From Clostridium kluyveri DSM 555 (GTDB lineage Bacteria; Bacillota; Clostridia; Clostridiales; Clostridiaceae), in the NCBI RefSeq assembly GCF_000016505.1, contig NC_009706.1, positions 2,604,001 through 2,668,000 on the forward strand: a stretch of 64,000 bases of DNA. Direction: 5' to 3'. Position numbers and translations under genes: made by a program. This document shows positions 47,143 through 57,319 of this stretch, one piece after another. Below the pieces are notes generated by a model, which was given only the letters and a program-made list of their open reading frames with translations, searched no databases and had not been told where the DNA came from. The stretch's first letter is position 1. Every line of letters starts with the position of its first letter.

Positions 47143-48624
47143 TTATGTATACTTCTCAAATATCTTCCTGAAATGATATCCACAAATAGCAAAGGCAATT
47201 GCCAGGTCGAATACTTTGGGCCGTTTGAACATGCAACCAAAAAATAGCTTCCAGTAATATTTTCTTTCTTTTCCAAATAAACCAAGGTAGACATTTGCTT
47301 TAAGAAATGCCTCTATCTCGCTTAAGCCAATATGCCGCTTGCCAAAGTTACTTGGACGAAATTCATTAAGGAAATTAGTGATCCGTTCATAATACTGTTT
47401 CGGTGAGTATATCGTACTGACAACATACTTATAACCACTAATTAATTCTTTAAGATTCATTGTAGGCTTAAAATTGATTGACAAGCTTGTGTTATTGCCG
47501 GAAAATCCTTCTTCAATTCTTCCTTCTTTTTTCAGCCTTTTGTAAAGTAATGTTCCTCTGGGTGCATTCAATAAACCGACCATAGCTGTTACAATACCTG
47601 TGTCCTGAATAAACCTGATCATTTTTTTAAATATAGTCTTGTTATCGCTGTCAAAGCCTATAATAAATCCTCCCTGTACCTGAAGGCCGTTACGCTGTAT
47701 CTTTTTCACACATTCCTCCAGATTGCGGTTTTTATTCTGAACCTTGTTGCATTCAGTCAGGCTTTCTTCACTGACTGTTTCTATTCCTATGAAAACTGTT
47801 TTAAATCCAGCTCTAACCATCAAGTTCATAAGTTCGTCGTCATCAGACAGATTTATGGAAGCTTCCGTAAGAAAACTGAATGGATAATCCCTTTGCTCCA
47901 ACCATTCTATAAGAGCTGGTAAAACTTCCTCCTTGAGCTTTTTGCGATTGCCTATAAAATTATCATCAACAAAGAAAATTGAGCCTTTCCATCCCATTTC
48001 ATATATGGCATCAAGCTCGCTGATAAGATGTTTAACCGGTTTAGTTCTTGGAATTCGTCCGAAAAGTGTTGTAATATCACAAAATTCACAATTAAACGGA
48101 CATCCTCGTGAGTATTGGATATTTAAAGTTGCATAATTACTCATATCAATAAGATTCCACAGGGGAGCCGGAGTTTGTGACAGATCAGCCCATTCATTAG
48201 TTGTATACATATGCTTCAAGCAATTGTTATCCAAATCGTGAAGAAATTCTGGAATAGTCAATTCTCCTTCACCCAATACTAAATAATCAACATCATCAAA
48301 ATCCTGATACTCGCTGGTAAAAAGAGGTTCGCCTGCTACAGTTTTAACTCCGAGTTTTTTGCATCTGTTTATTAAATCCCTTGCGGATTCCTTTTGTATA
48401 ACCATAGCGCTTATAAAAACAAAATCCGCCCATTTAATATCATCATCCTTGATCGCTTCAACATTCATATGAATCAGTTTTTTATCCCAGGCAGCAGGAA
48501 GCATTGCGGCAACAGTTATCAGTCCCAGAGGGGGAAATACTGTTTTTTTGGATATAAATTTAAGTGCATGATTGAAACCCCAGAATGTTTCCGGCGACTT
48601 CGGATAAGCCAACAGTATCTTCAT
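47143..48624 (-). CDS. B12-binding radical SAM protein (DUF4070-type)
   Basis: A 493-residue enzyme with an N-terminal cobalamin-binding Rossmann domain (about 1-140: KILLAYPKSPETFWGF, VFISAMVIQKESARDL, DYLVLGEGE) and a radical SAM core with SRGCPFNCEFCDI near residue 176, then a C-terminal domain of the DUF4070 group. Such enzymes methylate or rearrange unactivated carbons; HpnJ/HpnR-like hopanoid or lipid modifications are examples, but the substrate here is unknown. Start at 48624 behind ACAGGTGAT. It is preceded by a 35-residue membrane ORF and the EFR1 gene, which could supply electrons. Confidence 0.88.
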   Translation of the reverse strand: MKILLAYPKSPETFWGFNHALKFISKKTVFPPLGLITVAAMLPAAWDKKLIHMNVEAIKDDDIKWADFVFISAMVIQKESARDLINRCKKLGVKTVAGEPLFTSEYQDFDDVDYLVLGEGELTIPEFLHDLDNNCLKHMYTTNEWADLSQTPAPLWNLIDMSNYATLNIQYSRGCPFNCEFCDITTLFGRIPRTKPVKHLISELDAIYEMGWKGSIFFVDDNFIGNRKKLKEEVLPALIEWLEQRDYPFSFLTEASINLSDDDELMNLMVRAGFKTVFIGIETVSEESLTECNKVQNKNRNLEECVKKIQRNGLQVQGGFIIGFDSDNKTIFKKMIRFIQDTGIVTAMVGLLNAPRGTLLYKRLKKEGRIEEGFSGNNTSLSINFKPTMNLKELISGYKYVVSTIYSPKQYYERITNFLNEFRPSNFGKRHIGLSEIEAFLKANVYLGLFGKERKYYWKLFFGCMFKRPKVFDLAIAFAICGYHFRKIFEKYT

Positions 48625-48643
48625 AAATATCACCTGTCTCTCG

Positions 48644-48751
48644 TTAAATATTATTGACATATTCTCTTTTCATTAGATAACAGACTACACCGGCAATAAA
48701 ACTGATCAACAGAGCATTACCAATAACTATTGCATATATTTCAAAAAACAT
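48644..48751 (-). CDS. Small single-span membrane protein (35 aa)
   Basis: MFFEIYAIVIGNALLISFIAG then VVCYLMKREYVNNI: one membrane helix with a short basic tail. AAGGTGG lies 12 bases upstream. It ends 20 bases before the radical SAM start, in the same direction, so the two are probably co-transcribed. No family recognised. Confidence 0.5.
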   Translation of the reverse strand: MFFEIYAIVIGNALLISFIAGVVCYLMKREYVNNI

Positions 48752-48954
48752 TTTATTATCTTGCCACCTTGTGCCGGTAAACTATTTATTGATCTGTTAT
48801 TTACTTACATACATATATTTATTATACTTTTCTGTTTAGAACCATGCAATATTCAACTTAATTAAGTTTTGGTCTAATTGAACCAAGCCATTTCAAAACA
48901 AACAAAATCTATTTATATCATAGCATATTTTAAAAATACCAGTATTAATCCCAC

Positions 48955-49722
48955 TTATATTTTTACATTCGGGTTGATGTACTGACCATGTTTTTTGGTT
49001 TTCTTCCCATATTGGATGGCAAATTTGGGACAGCGATGCAGACATCCAAGACAAAGAGTACATTTTGTTTTGACCCACATCGGCCTTCCCGACTGCATCC
49101 TAATTGCTGAATCCGGACATTTTTTCGCGCAGAGCCCACAGGCTATACAACTATCCTCTACTGAAAAATATTTTGTTTGCCGCTGTTTATCATACTGAAG
49201 GTAAAATAATTTGACCGCAACTACAGGCATCTTTCGATGACTGAAATCTCCGTCAGCTTCTCGCTTGATCTTTTCGGTTACTTCCGCAATCTGCTTCTCC
49301 GCCTCGTGATTGATTTTCTCTATTTTCTCTTTGTTGGTAAGATCAAAGACCGGTGTCCACGTATCGGGCATCTGAACACTAAACCTGCCATTTAGGGACA
49401 ATCCCTTTTTACTCAGAAACTTATCAGCCATACGTCCTACCTGTCCAGTTGTGGTTCCAAATGTTGCTACATGATAAATATAAGGATGGTATAAATTTGG
49501 AATTTCCAATTGAATTTTTTCAAGGAACTCACGCACAATGCAAGGTAATCCCCAGAAATATGTGGGTGTAATAAAGCCAATTTTTTCTTTGCTATTTACT
49601 TTAAATGTGAATTTATGATTTTTTATACAATCAGTAATTGCAATAAGTTCTTCTTTTGTCTCCGCCGCAATTTTCGAAGCGACATATTTGCTGTTTCCAG
49701 TGGCTGAAAAATAAAAGATCAT
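48955..49722 (-). CDS. EFR1-family flavodoxin-ferredoxin electron-transfer protein (copy 2)
   Basis: A 255-residue protein: flavodoxin start MIFYFSATGNSKYVA, middle TTGQVGRMADKFLSKKG, and two [4Fe-4S] motifs CIACGLCAKKCPDSAI and CTLCLGCLHRCPKFAI. Start at 49722 with AAGGAGG 8 bases upstream. Paralogue of 44899. It lies between an SDR gene and the radical SAM gene on the minus strand, mirroring the OYE-EFR1-SDR order of the + strand. Confidence 0.9.
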   Translation of the reverse strand: MIFYFSATGNSKYVASKIAAETKEELIAITDCIKNHKFTFKVNSKEKIGFITPTYFWGLPCIVREFLEKIQLEIPNLYHPYIYHVATFGTTTGQVGRMADKFLSKKGLSLNGRFSVQMPDTWTPVFDLTNKEKIEKINHEAEKQIAEVTEKIKREADGDFSHRKMPVVAVKLFYLQYDKQRQTKYFSVEDSCIACGLCAKKCPDSAIRMQSGRPMWVKTKCTLCLGCLHRCPKFAIQYGKKTKKHGQYINPNVKI

Positions 49723-49887
49723 GCTATCAACCTCCTTATCTTTATGCAGCACTAAAATAATGAAATTATTCAATAAGAGAAAATATATTGTACACTGTTC
49801 CGGACGACATTAGCATAGTCCATGTCCTAATATAACGAAGTTGTTTAACATAGTTATGAAATATCAGCTATTCACAGGAGAGCATTG

Positions 49888-50679
49888 CTAAGATAAGCAA
49901 AAAATTTTTTGAGCACAACAAGACATTGATGAAAATTTCACAACTAAGGTATGCGGCAGAACTTTCGCCAGTAAGTGATAAAATTTATAAAAAGCACCTT
50001 GTGTATAGGAAGCCTTCCCCCTTCTTGCTACTGCCAACGATTTAGATGCAAGTTTTTTAATATTTACTTTTGGTAAAAAGTTAGAAACACCAGTATGGTT
50101 TGTATTTCTTGTTACAGCGTTCATCTCAGTGTCCATCCAGCCGGGGTGAACTGCGCAAACATTAATACCCCGCGGCTTTAATTCCTGCCTTAGACCTGTG
50201 CAGAAGTTCATTAAATAGGCTTTTGTTGCACTATAAACATTCAGATGTGGATTCGGTGCGAAAGCTGAAGTTGAACAAGTTTCCAGAATGATGCTGCCCT
50301 TTTTCATATATGGCAGGCAAAGATGGGTTACTGCTGTAGCGCCTTTAACATTCAGATCGCACATGCCCAATTGGCTTTTTAGCTCTGCTTCATCAAAATT
50401 GCCGTGTATGGCAACACCGGAATTGCTGATGAGCAGTTTGATATAGGGTTTGTTTTCCTCCAGGATTTTACCGAGTGTTTCATAACTCTCATTCTTTGAC
50501 AGATCAAGTCCAATGGCTTTGAATTTCTTCTGCGGGTATTGCTCCGCGATTTCATTAAGGCGCTTCAATCTGCGGGCAATCATCCATATTTCATCTACTT
50601 CAGGAAACTCGTTGACTACTACGTCGACATATTCCCTGCCAAGTCCAGAGGAGGAACCAGTTATAACTGCAACAGACAT
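49888..50679 (-). CDS. Short-chain dehydrogenase/reductase (SDR), copy 2
   Basis: A 263-residue classical SDR, paralogue of 45936: ITGSSSGLGREYV, MIARRLKRLNEIA (NADP preference suggested), NSGVA, LETCSTSAF, YSATKAYLMNF with Tyr/Lys, HPGWMDTEM. GGAGG precedes the ATG. It ends with a Cys-rich tail (SSMSCCAQKIFC) missing from copy 1. Confidence 0.9.
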   Translation of the reverse strand: MSVAVITGSSSGLGREYVDVVVNEFPEVDEIWMIARRLKRLNEIAEQYPQKKFKAIGLDLSKNESYETLGKILEENKPYIKLLISNSGVAIHGNFDEAELKSQLGMCDLNVKGATAVTHLCLPYMKKGSIILETCSTSAFAPNPHLNVYSATKAYLMNFCTGLRQELKPRGINVCAVHPGWMDTEMNAVTRNTNHTGVSNFLPKVNIKKLASKSLAVARRGKASYTQGAFYKFYHLLAKVLPHTLVVKFSSMSCCAQKIFCLS

Positions 50680-50834
50680 TTAATATACCTCCAATACAAA
50701 TCTTAATGATTAGCTAAGCGTTTTTTGTAATAAAAAATGTGATTTACCTGTTATTATTTCTGACAGTAATTTGATAAAGTTCAATTGCAACGCCCTTTGC
50801 TACAATAGTAATAGTTGAAAGAAAATCTTCAATA

Positions 50835-53800
50835 TCAAGAACGTTTGCCTATCTTTTTAAACAATTTTTTAAGATAAGCCTGCACTGGAAGCAATTTTCC
50901 TCTGCGGTACATCAGGAAAAATACCGCGATAAGGATAAGCAGGCTTGCTAAAGCTATCCATACAACCAGATATTTCAGAAAAATATTGGGCTGCATCGTA
51001 ACAGTAAACACGCCCTGCGGTTCCATGGTAAAAATGAGATAGCTGCCATCCGCTTTATAAGCTTCTTCTTCCCAACCAGAATCCTTTTTGACCCAAATAT
51101 GAATTTTACCACTTGTTTCGGGTGCAAGGTATCGAAATTTGATTTCCCTTGCATTGCCGTCATGCAGGCCGTTAACCGTCACCTTCCAGGACTCCAGGAT
51201 ACTCTGATCATTTACTGAAATCATTTTGCTTTTCGTTTCTGCTTTAGACAGGTTAATGACTGCGCCCTTCTCGAAAGAGGACTCCGCTATAAGAATTGGG
51301 CGTGCAGGTTTCCCTCGAGTCTGCTTACTGGCAATGGCAGTAACCAGAGGGTCATACTCTGCTTCAAATGTCTCATTAAAAGTCAAATTGCTGTAATCAT
51401 AATCAGGCCATTTCGCAGAATACCCGGATTTTGGTTTGATCTCAGGCAATATCTTGGTGGAAATGGCTTCGCCATAATGGAATGGAATTACGGCTATTTC
51501 CTTGCCGTCCACCAGAAAGCGGAGTTTTAGATTTTTAAATTCAGTCGGCATGTCTTCTGCCATGATAAAATTATTATATTCCTGAGGAACCACTTTTCCA
51601 CTATAGCTTATTCCGTCAACCCCATTCCACTGATTTTTAACAAAATAGTTATCAGTAATGTTCCCGTCACCAGCTCCTGCAATAGATCCCAGGTGCTCTC
51701 CATCACTGTTTATTCTAATGAAAGCATAACAGTTATCAATATTTTCTCCCGAACCTGCAATTCCTCCAACATAGCTTTTTCCGGAAATCTCCGTGAGAGC
51801 ATAGCTAAGGCGAATTGTGGACAGGGAACTGCCAGCAATGCCTCCTGCATAATTTCCATCAGTGCTTTTGATATTACCATAATTCTGGCAGCCATATACA
51901 GTTCCTAAATCTGCTTCTCCTGCAATTCCGCCGGCGCAATTCTTTTTTGTAGTAATCTCTCCTCTGTTATAGGATTGATAAATGACAGCTCTTGTTTTGT
52001 ATGCGAAATTCAGTGATTTTGTTCCAGTAGTTTGAGGATTGAGAACATCATTCTCCCGGTCAAATTCATAAAATATTGACATGGAACCCGCTATCCCACC
52101 TGCAGAAACATCTCCGCTCACAACACCGGTGTTTTCAGAGAAGGCAACCTTTCCTTCCTTAGCATCGGCCAGTTCTTTATCCGAAATGTCTTGAAAAAGG
52201 TTGGCATCCTCCTTTTGTTCATTGGAGCTGGCTAATTCTTCACCAATATTATTCATCTCCGCAGTAATCGCTTTTAGATCATTTGTTACCACAGTGCCTG
52301 CATCTGCCGCAAGGTTGTTTATTGTTTCAATGCCGGAGGTTATTTCAGAAAGGGAGTCATAAAGCTGATCCAGATGATTAGAATAGGATTCATCAGGAAC
52401 TGGAAGCTGAATAATCGGCTCTTCTGTCAATTCTGAAATAATTTGCTCCATTTTTGCAGAGGCATCACTTAAATTGGCAAGTGCCGAAGACAGGTTGTTT
52501 GATGCGTCCTTAAAAGACCCAAGACCTTCACCAAGATCATTACTTGCCTTATACATTTCATTAAAAGCATCACTAATTTTCTCGAAACCTTCGGTCACAT
52601 TATCAACCGCCTCATTAAAAGACTCCAATGCAGAAGCCATCCCACTTGCAAAACCATCAAGATCGATTGATGGTAAAGAATTGCTAATAACAACGGACAA
52701 ATCGGCACTGATCTGTGAAAAAGCTGTAATGAGCTTCGTAGTACCGGAAGACAAATCGGCAAGCGCCTGATTGAGTTCATCATAAGCTTCAGGATCTTCT
52801 TCGCGTATTTTTTGTAGCGCAGTCACCGCATTCTGAAGGGCGGAATTCATCTCTTGAGAAGCAGACTGAGCACTAGCCAGAGCATTTTGCAGATCTTCCA
52901 GGGCAGCTTTTCTTTCGTCCTCGTTTGGTGCTACTATCAGTTTATCAAAAGCTTCAACAACTTTATCCGAAGCATCCTGAAGCTTATCTGCACCATCTCC
53001 AAATTTATCGAAAGCATCCGATAAATCCTCCATGGCCTCAGCTGCCTTGGAACTGCTTCCCCGCAAGTTTTCAAATCCATCTGCAGCATTTTTCGCAGCA
53101 ATCGACATGTTGTCCGCTGCATTTTCAAGCTGTTCGAAAACCTGCTCTGATTTTGCCAGGGAATTTGTTATTCTCTCGCTTGAGTTATTAATGGACTCAC
53201 TACCTTCCGAAATCAAATCGGTTGTCTGATGGGCAAGGGTATTCGTTGTCACCAAAGCACTGTCAATGGCTTTCATAGTATCAGTAATCTGATTTGATAT
53301 GGAATTTGAGCTGCCGTGTACATCGTCTAGCAGGTTGTCAAACAATCCTGACATTTTCTGCAGGTGGCTTCCTACTTTTTGAAAGGTATCCTCTGAATAT
53401 TGAAGAGAAAGGTTCGGCTCCATCTGCCCCACAATACCGCCTATATTTTTACGGCCCTGGATTTCTCCCTGGTTGCTGCTGTTTGTAAGATAACCATTTT
53501 GTCTGCCTGCAATACCACCTACATTATAGCCCACATGGGGATAACCTATTTCCCCGGAGTTTTTGCAATACTGTATTATTCCAGAAGAATGCCCAGCAAT
53601 TCCGCCGGCATCCATATAACTTCCCGGCTCATTCAGCAAATCACCTGTACCAGTTTCCGATGTTTGATTTCTGGAAGCATCAGTTCCCACACCGAACTTT
53701 GGAAGAATATCAGAATTACTGTTCTTAGAATCGACAGTCGTGTTGGGAGTACGCTTTTGCGTATAGACTGCATTAACTTTGCCTTTATTGGTGGAATAAA

Positions 53801-54392
53801 AAACAGAACCCAAATTCTTACCTGTAATGCCGCCCGCCCAGCGATCCGATGTAACAGTAGCTGAGGAGCTGCAGCCTTTGATTGTTCCTGTTGTTTCATT
53901 CACTCCCGCAATACCTCCAACAGACTTGCTCCCCACAATAGATCCTGAAAAAGAACAATTCAGTATTTCTCCGTAATTGATTCCGGCAATTCCTCCCAAT
54001 TCCTGCTTGCTTCCAGAGGGCTGGATGATTCCCGATACATTTAAATTAATAACTTTGCCGCTGCTCTGTATATATCGAAATACGCCCTGTACAGAGCCTG
54101 CTTTTGTAATCTTCAATCCGCTGATTGTATGCCCGCCACCATTGAAAGTCCCTCCAAATGTCGGAATGGCGGCAAATTTACTGTTGGAAACATCCAGGTC
54201 ACGCTTCAGATATACCATTTTTCCCTGCGAATATGTATCCAAAGAACAGTCATTACTGAGTTTGACAAGATCCTGCACGGAATTTATATAAATAGTTTTT
54301 TCATCCTGCGCTGCCATTGCAGGAATACCGGCAATATTAATAAATATTGCAATAATTATCAGTAAAGCTACAATTCTCTTTTTAAGTTTCAT
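50835..54392 (-). CDS. GLUG-motif surface protein with coiled-coil core and C-terminal membrane anchor
   Basis: About 1,185 residues. Signal peptide (1-28, cleavage near AMA-A). GLUG-type repeats (for example SVGGIAGVN, WAGGITGKN, DAGGIAGHS, NVGGIAGRQ, NIGGIVGQM) at about 90-330 and again at 765-910 (CAGGIAGEA, YVGGIAGSG). The central 340-720 is Ala/Ser/Asn-rich coiled coil of YhgE/Pip-like character. A membrane helix near 1140-1165 and a basic tail end the protein. ATG at 54392 behind AGGAGGAG overlaps the MMPL gene by 11 bases, so the two are coupled: probably a partner or substrate-handling lid for the MMPL exporter at the cell surface. Confidence 0.8.
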   Translation of the reverse strand: MKLKKRIVALLIIIAIFINIAGIPAMAAQDEKTIYINSVQDLVKLSNDCSLDTYSQGKMVYLKRDLDVSNSKFAAIPTFGGTFNGGGHTISGLKITKAGSVQGVFRYIQSSGKVINLNVSGIIQPSGSKQELGGIAGINYGEILNCSFSGSIVGSKSVGGIAGVNETTGTIKGCSSSATVTSDRWAGGITGKNLGSVFYSTNKGKVNAVYTQKRTPNTTVDSKNSNSDILPKFGVGTDASRNQTSETGTGDLLNEPGSYMDAGGIAGHSSGIIQYCKNSGEIGYPHVGYNVGGIAGRQNGYLTNSSNQGEIQGRKNIGGIVGQMEPNLSLQYSEDTFQKVGSHLQKMSGLFDNLLDDVHGSSNSISNQITDTMKAIDSALVTTNTLAHQTTDLISEGSESINNSSERITNSLAKSEQVFEQLENAADNMSIAAKNAADGFENLRGSSSKAAEAMEDLSDAFDKFGDGADKLQDASDKVVEAFDKLIVAPNEDERKAALEDLQNALASAQSASQEMNSALQNAVTALQKIREEDPEAYDELNQALADLSSGTTKLITAFSQISADLSVVISNSLPSIDLDGFASGMASALESFNEAVDNVTEGFEKISDAFNEMYKASNDLGEGLGSFKDASNNLSSALANLSDASAKMEQIISELTEEPIIQLPVPDESYSNHLDQLYDSLSEITSGIETINNLAADAGTVVTNDLKAITAEMNNIGEELASSNEQKEDANLFQDISDKELADAKEGKVAFSENTGVVSGDVSAGGIAGSMSIFYEFDRENDVLNPQTTGTKSLNFAYKTRAVIYQSYNRGEITTKKNCAGGIAGEADLGTVYGCQNYGNIKSTDGNYAGGIAGSSLSTIRLSYALTEISGKSYVGGIAGSGENIDNCYAFIRINSDGEHLGSIAGAGDGNITDNYFVKNQWNGVDGISYSGKVVPQEYNNFIMAEDMPTEFKNLKLRFLVDGKEIAVIPFHYGEAISTKILPEIKPKSGYSAKWPDYDYSNLTFNETFEAEYDPLVTAIASKQTRGKPARPILIAESSFEKGAVINLSKAETKSKMISVNDQSILESWKVTVNGLHDGNAREIKFRYLAPETSGKIHIWVKKDSGWEEEAYKADGSYLIFTMEPQGVFTVTMQPNIFLKYLVVWIALASLLILIAVFFLMYRRGKLLPVQAYLKKLFKKIGKRS

Positions 54393-56850
54393 CCTGATTT
54401 TTCTCCTCCTGTGCTGTGCTTTCGGTTTCATCAATATGCTCTATTGATGTATTTTGACTGTCAATCACCGCATCAATTTTTCCTTTCAAATCTCCTTTGA
54501 TGTTGGCATTTATCATGCCTGAAACATAACCTCTAATATGCCCGTTCAGACGCACATTGCCGCTTTGAACTTTTTGATAAGTATCTGCCTGTAGTGTGAA
54601 TCTTGTTTTTTCGATAATGATATCACCAAGGAGCAGTATCTGAGGCAGAACAAATAAAACAAGAAAAATGGAGATGATTGTTCCTCTCCCAAGGCAGTTT
54701 CCTACGCCGGAGATGACAGGGTCCGAGCTGAGAAGGGCTATCAAAATCCCAGTTGATGAAAGAATGGAGCCCGACGTCATGATTGTCGGAAAAGCCCCAT
54801 TGACTGCCTCACCGATTGCTTTTGAAATCTTCATGTTCTTCTTTGCCACAAGATATCTGTTTGTTATAAAAATAGCATAATTGATGGTGGCTCCCATCTG
54901 AATTGCTGAAACAATCAGGTAGCTTAAGAAATGAACACGGTTATGAGACAATGCCTGAATCGCAAAATTAATCCAAATGCTTCCCTGAATCGTAGTTACC
55001 AAAAGTATGGGTAATCCTGCAGATTTGAATGTGAACAGCAGGACAAACACAACAAACAGTAAAGTCAATACAGTTATAACCACATCGTCAACTTCAAATG
55101 AAGTTGCCAGATCATGATTATTAATTGATTCTCCTACAAGAAAAGTATTTTCCTTGTAAAATTCCGATAACACTTTCCGTATGGTCGGCAGATATTCAAA
55201 GGTTTCCTCACTGTCCTCCGGCAAATCCAGTTTAATAATCATTCGAGAATAATTTTTTCCCTGCAGTTGCTTTGTTGCCATTACAAGCTGCTTATGGATT
55301 TCGTCTAAATTTTCTCTTGTATCGGAAGACAGCGTTACATAGCCTTCCTGAACCTTTTGATATGCATACATGAACATTTCATAAAGTGTTACACCCCGAT
55401 TGTTAAACTCGTTTACCAGATACCCGTATTCTTCATGCTCAAGGCTATAAGCTGCATAAAGCAGTCTTGTATCATTAATGTCCATATTGGTAAGTTCAGC
55501 AAACATTCTGGGAGTCAGCTTATCTGTAAGTACGTAATCACTCACTTTTATATTTCCAAGACCCGTAACTGCTGTGACATGTTTTACTTTGCCCAGAGCT
55601 TTCAGCAGCTCTCCTTCTTTTTCATAATCTCCGGAAGGAACAACCACTGCCAGAATATTAGGCTGTCCGAAAGTCTTTTTTATTTTCTGATCTGCAATCT
55701 GTGTTTCACTTTGTCTAATTGTGGGGATGTCCTTCTGGCCAAAGGCAAATTCAGTCTGGCGGCTCAGATAAAAGGTTACAATCAGAAAAGGTATGAATAA
55801 CAGAGGCACAATGTACTTGGTCCTGTTAGCCAGCTTTCCGATAAAACCTATTGCAGGTACAAAGTTCCGATGGCCGGTTTTGTCAATTCCTTTATGAAAA
55901 AGCATGAGTAAACCAGGCATTAAGAGAAGAACGCTCACAAGACTGCATACAATGGCCTTGATCATGACAATTCCCATATCATAACCGAGCCGGAACTGCA
56001 TAAACATAAGAGCGGCCAAACTCACGATAGCCGTAAGACTGCTGGAGCCAATTTCTATAGCACCCTTGCTCAGTGCTGCAATAGTGGCCTCCCTCGGCTC
56101 TTTTGTTTCTCTTTCTTCGGTATAACGGTGGCATAGAACAACGGCATAATCAATGGCAAGAGCCAATTGCAGCACAATTGCTATGGCATTCGTAATGAAA
56201 GATATTGTACCTAATAAATAGTTGGTCCCCATATTCAGAACAGCTGCAACAGCAAATACAATTATCAGAACAGGAATTTCCATATATGTCTTGGAGGTAA
56301 ACAGCAAAACTCCCAAAACAATTATAACCGTAATTATGAGGACAGAGGTCATTTCCTTTGCCAGGTCTTTCGCACTATCTGCACCTACAGTACTCGATAC
56401 GTAAAAATCATATCCTGAAAGCATTTTCCTGATCTCGGACATGGCATCAATGCTTATTTTATCTTTTTCCTGTCCACCAAATGTAATGTCAAACAGGGCA
56501 GATGCCGATTTGAAATGCTTGCTGCTGTTATCGAAATCAACAGAAGAAACCCCTTTGGTTTCCTTTATTTTCTTGCTGATTTCTTCCGCCTGGTCATAAC
56601 TGATATTGGCTACCATTACGCTGGCTGTACCAAATGTAGTAAATTCTTTGTGCATTACGTTCAGGCCAAGGCGTGTCTCCGAATCAGCCGGCAGGTAGCT
56701 GGTAATATCATTGTTGATTGAAACTTTGGGAATTGAAATAATGCAGTAAATTATGGCAACAATAAACAGCAGAAAAAAGCCCTGCCGTTTATCCACAATA
56801 AATGTTGAAATTTTCTTCATAATATTATTATCTTGTGATTTATTTTCCAT
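54382..56850 (-). CDS. MMPL-family RND transporter (HAE-3 type)
   Basis: An 822-residue membrane transporter with two repeats. TM1 at 24-44, a large outside domain (45-190), a six-helix bundle (190-330: ITVIIVLGVLLF, AIDYAVVLCHRYTEERE with the proton-relay Asp-Tyr), a second outside domain (365-595) and a second bundle (600-745: INYAIFITNRYL). The C-terminal 75 residues are polar and acidic. MMPL proteins export lipids or hydrophobic toxic compounds. AGGA precedes the ATG. Followed by the coupled GLUG protein. Its promoter region (56961-56989) with an upstream TGTCTA dyad (57006-57025) ties it to the TetR regulator at 41973. Confidence 0.9.
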   Translation of the reverse strand: MENKSQDNNIMKKISTFIVDKRQGFFLLFIVAIIYCIISIPKVSINNDITSYLPADSETRLGLNVMHKEFTTFGTASVMVANISYDQAEEISKKIKETKGVSSVDFDNSSKHFKSASALFDITFGGQEKDKISIDAMSEIRKMLSGYDFYVSSTVGADSAKDLAKEMTSVLIITVIIVLGVLLFTSKTYMEIPVLIIVFAVAAVLNMGTNYLLGTISFITNAIAIVLQLALAIDYAVVLCHRYTEERETKEPREATIAALSKGAIEIGSSSLTAIVSLAALMFMQFRLGYDMGIVMIKAIVCSLVSVLLLMPGLLMLFHKGIDKTGHRNFVPAIGFIGKLANRTKYIVPLLFIPFLIVTFYLSRQTEFAFGQKDIPTIRQSETQIADQKIKKTFGQPNILAVVVPSGDYEKEGELLKALGKVKHVTAVTGLGNIKVSDYVLTDKLTPRMFAELTNMDINDTRLLYAAYSLEHEEYGYLVNEFNNRGVTLYEMFMYAYQKVQEGYVTLSSDTRENLDEIHKQLVMATKQLQGKNYSRMIIKLDLPEDSEETFEYLPTIRKVLSEFYKENTFLVGESINNHDLATSFEVDDVVITVLTLLFVVFVLLFTFKSAGLPILLVTTIQGSIWINFAIQALSHNRVHFLSYLIVSAIQMGATINYAIFITNRYLVAKKNMKISKAIGEAVNGAFPTIMTSGSILSSTGILIALLSSDPVISGVGNCLGRGTIISIFLVLFVLPQILLLGDIIIEKTRFTLQADTYQKVQSGNVRLNGHIRGYVSGMINANIKGDLKGKIDAVIDSQNTSIEHIDETESTAQEEKNQDET

Positions 56851-56960
56851 TGTAATATCCTCACGTCTTATTCTCTATTTCCATTTCCTGCTTTCATCAA
56901 TAAAAAAGCAACTATTTTTCATGCGCCTGCAAATTTATAGACAACAGCCTATTTCTTTTA

Positions 56961-56989
56961 ATAATAGAAGTAGCCACAAATTTTATCAA
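56961..56989 (-). promoter_or_regulatory. Promoter of the MMPL-GLUG operon
   Basis: Minus strand TTGATA (56989-56984), 17-base spacer, TATTAT (56966-56961). It matches the OYE promoter in -35 and in its upstream flank. Confidence 0.6.
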
Positions 56990-57005
56990 GAATCAAATAA
57001 AAGAT

Positions 57006-57025
57006 TTTGTCTATATTTAGACAAA
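57006..57025. promoter_or_regulatory. TetR operator, site 2 (upstream of MMPL operon)
   Basis: TTTGTCTA (57006-57013), TATT, TAGACAAA (57018-57025). The adjacent ATCAAGAATCAAATAAA is shared, inverted, with site 1. Beyond it, 57030-57319 holds no gene or structure I can support. Confidence 0.7.
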
Positions 57026-57319
57026 TTATACTAATTTGCAAAATATAGATTTTTCTAAACCCGAAATTGTAATTTTTTAGTTCCAAGGCATATAATATAT
57101 AAGTAAAACAAAAGCCAGAAAAGAACATCTACAGCTTGTATACTTTCATACAGGTTTCCGGATGACAATTGAAAATAGATTGAATCACCAAATTATCCAT
57201 TAATTGAAACGTTCAAGGTAATTATAGTTATACCAAACTTTTCGAGGTACCTATTTGGTAACGCATGATCAATCAATGACAATTTTGATCATAGAAAATT
57301 GCTCCCTTTGCTCATCCAT

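Noticed and set aside
53400-53864. 154-codon + strand ORF
   Set aside because: Antisense to the GLUG repeats; no RBS and no family resemblance.
55357-55800. 147-codon + strand ORF
   Set aside because: Antisense to the MMPL gene, which is well supported by motifs and length.
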